DNA of 64,000 bases from Roridomyces roridus (lineage: Eukaryota; Basidiomycota; Agaricomycetes; Agaricales; Mycenaceae), in assembly GCA_029378245.1 (NCBI GenBank), contig JARKIF010000041.1, forward strand, positions 186,001 to 250,000, written 5' to 3'. The position numbers and the translations under genes are program-made. Each line of letters begins with the position of its first letter. Position 1 is the stretch's first letter. Under the pieces are notes generated by a model. The model saw only the letters and a program-made list of their open reading frames with translations, was not told the DNA's origin and ran no database searches. Positions 63,457 through 64,000 of the stretch are shown piece by piece.

Positions 63457-64000
63457 CTTTCCTTGCCCAATTCCACAAAAGGAAATTGGTGATCATTTCA
63501 CTCATCTTTGAGCACTAAAATTCCTCGGGGCATACTCTCAAGGTTCAAACACACACATAAGGGTATTCCACATGCTGTAGGCTATGTTTCCGACTCCCTT
63601 CCAACTCTCCCGGTTGTATGGCGTTCATAATGGGGTACAGATAAGAATTTGGACCACACAAGCAATCTTCACAGTTCTGTGGAGTCCAAGCTAACCATAT
63701 AGCATACCGGGGAGGCGTGCCAGAGGCATCCGATTTCAATTCGGCGGTCCAATCCAATGTTCACCCTTTCGTGGGGCGGCGCCGAGGGGCCGTCCTGATC
63801 CCGATCAAATTAGAAGATACTGATAGCCCCGGCGGGCATGCGAGCCATGGGCAACATGCGACCAATTTGAGATGCAAGCTCACCGAAAGATGCAAGCCAA
63901 CCTCGCAAACGAGAGGTAAGTTGCCTGCAAAAAACCTGTAAAATCTTGCTAATTTTTGCACAATATATCGCCCATAGAATGACACAGGTGTCAGTGCCAT
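63457..64000. other. Right-edge region with the end of another element
   Basis: No gene is supported. The last bases (about 63945-63973) carry TTTTTGCACAATATATCGCC followed by CATA, almost the same as 62453-62476. There the motif is followed by its own inverted copy ending TGTGCAAAAAAAT. It probably marks the terminus of another TIR element cut by the window edge. Confidence 0.4.

Noticed and set aside
62757..63476. 239-codon open frame on the minus strand
   Set aside because: It crosses the right end of the 724-bp TIR element, its translation has low-complexity Arg/Ser/Pro sequence without any domain pattern, and no start or splice context supports it.

Overview
This is a nuclear fungal window and almost certainly comes from an Agaricomycete (basidiomycete). 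Genes are dense and on both strands. Most are split by 45-65 nt introns with GT-AG borders, including micro-exons of 10, 15 and 17 nt. The gene families are ones that expand in mushroom-forming fungi: intronless F-box proteins, MYND-finger proteins, NB-ARC NLRs, glycine-rich motif proteins and a Pmt2-type mannosyltransferase. A Ceratobasidium/Rhizoctonia-like source is plausible, but this is inference only. There are no bacterial operons, CRISPR arrays or rRNA.

Layout. 0-7 kb is a decayed block: a poly(A) polymerase relic with a tandemly duplicated tail, a truncated NLR on the minus strand, two hAT-like MITEs (one inserted in an LRR gene), and a frameshifted amine oxidase. 7-25.9 kb is mostly housekeeping: PMT2, a zinc-type alcohol dehydrogenase, a MYND protein, a small zinc-finger protein, an SDR, a histidine acid phosphatase, a stand-alone RPA70N-like protein and an HTH-like protein. 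The spacers here carry two families of tRNA-related repeats. 26-34.7 kb has a small F-box protein, an FAD monooxygenase, a 617-bp MULE-like element in a gene-poor stretch, and a single-pass membrane protein. 35.5-46 kb has an F-box/LRR relic, a cyclopropane-fatty-acid-synthase-like methyltransferase, a cluster of F-box genes (two of them clear paralogs), a TA-flanked MITE in a divergent promoter, and an intron-containing tRNA-Pro. 46-56.5 kb has three conserved fungal proteins of unknown function, a metallophosphoesterase pseudogene and a second MYND protein. 57-64 kb has a probable membrane-active/cell-death-type protein (helical bundle, glycine-rich repeats, SAM-like domain), a SAM-like relic, and then a nest of TIR elements that includes a palindrome about 1.5 kb across.

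Most notable link. The truncated NLR at 1.2-2.4 kb and the helical-bundle/SAM protein at 57.5-58.9 kb share one glycine-rich motif, of the form GGTGG-x-GG followed by GG-x-GG-x-GEG. In all three occurrences it sits on its own exon, opened by an acceptor followed by GTGG. This is the architecture expected of an NLR sensor and effector pair that signals through a shared N-terminal (receptor) and internal (effector) assembly motif. All function statements are read from translated sequence; no database search was possible.
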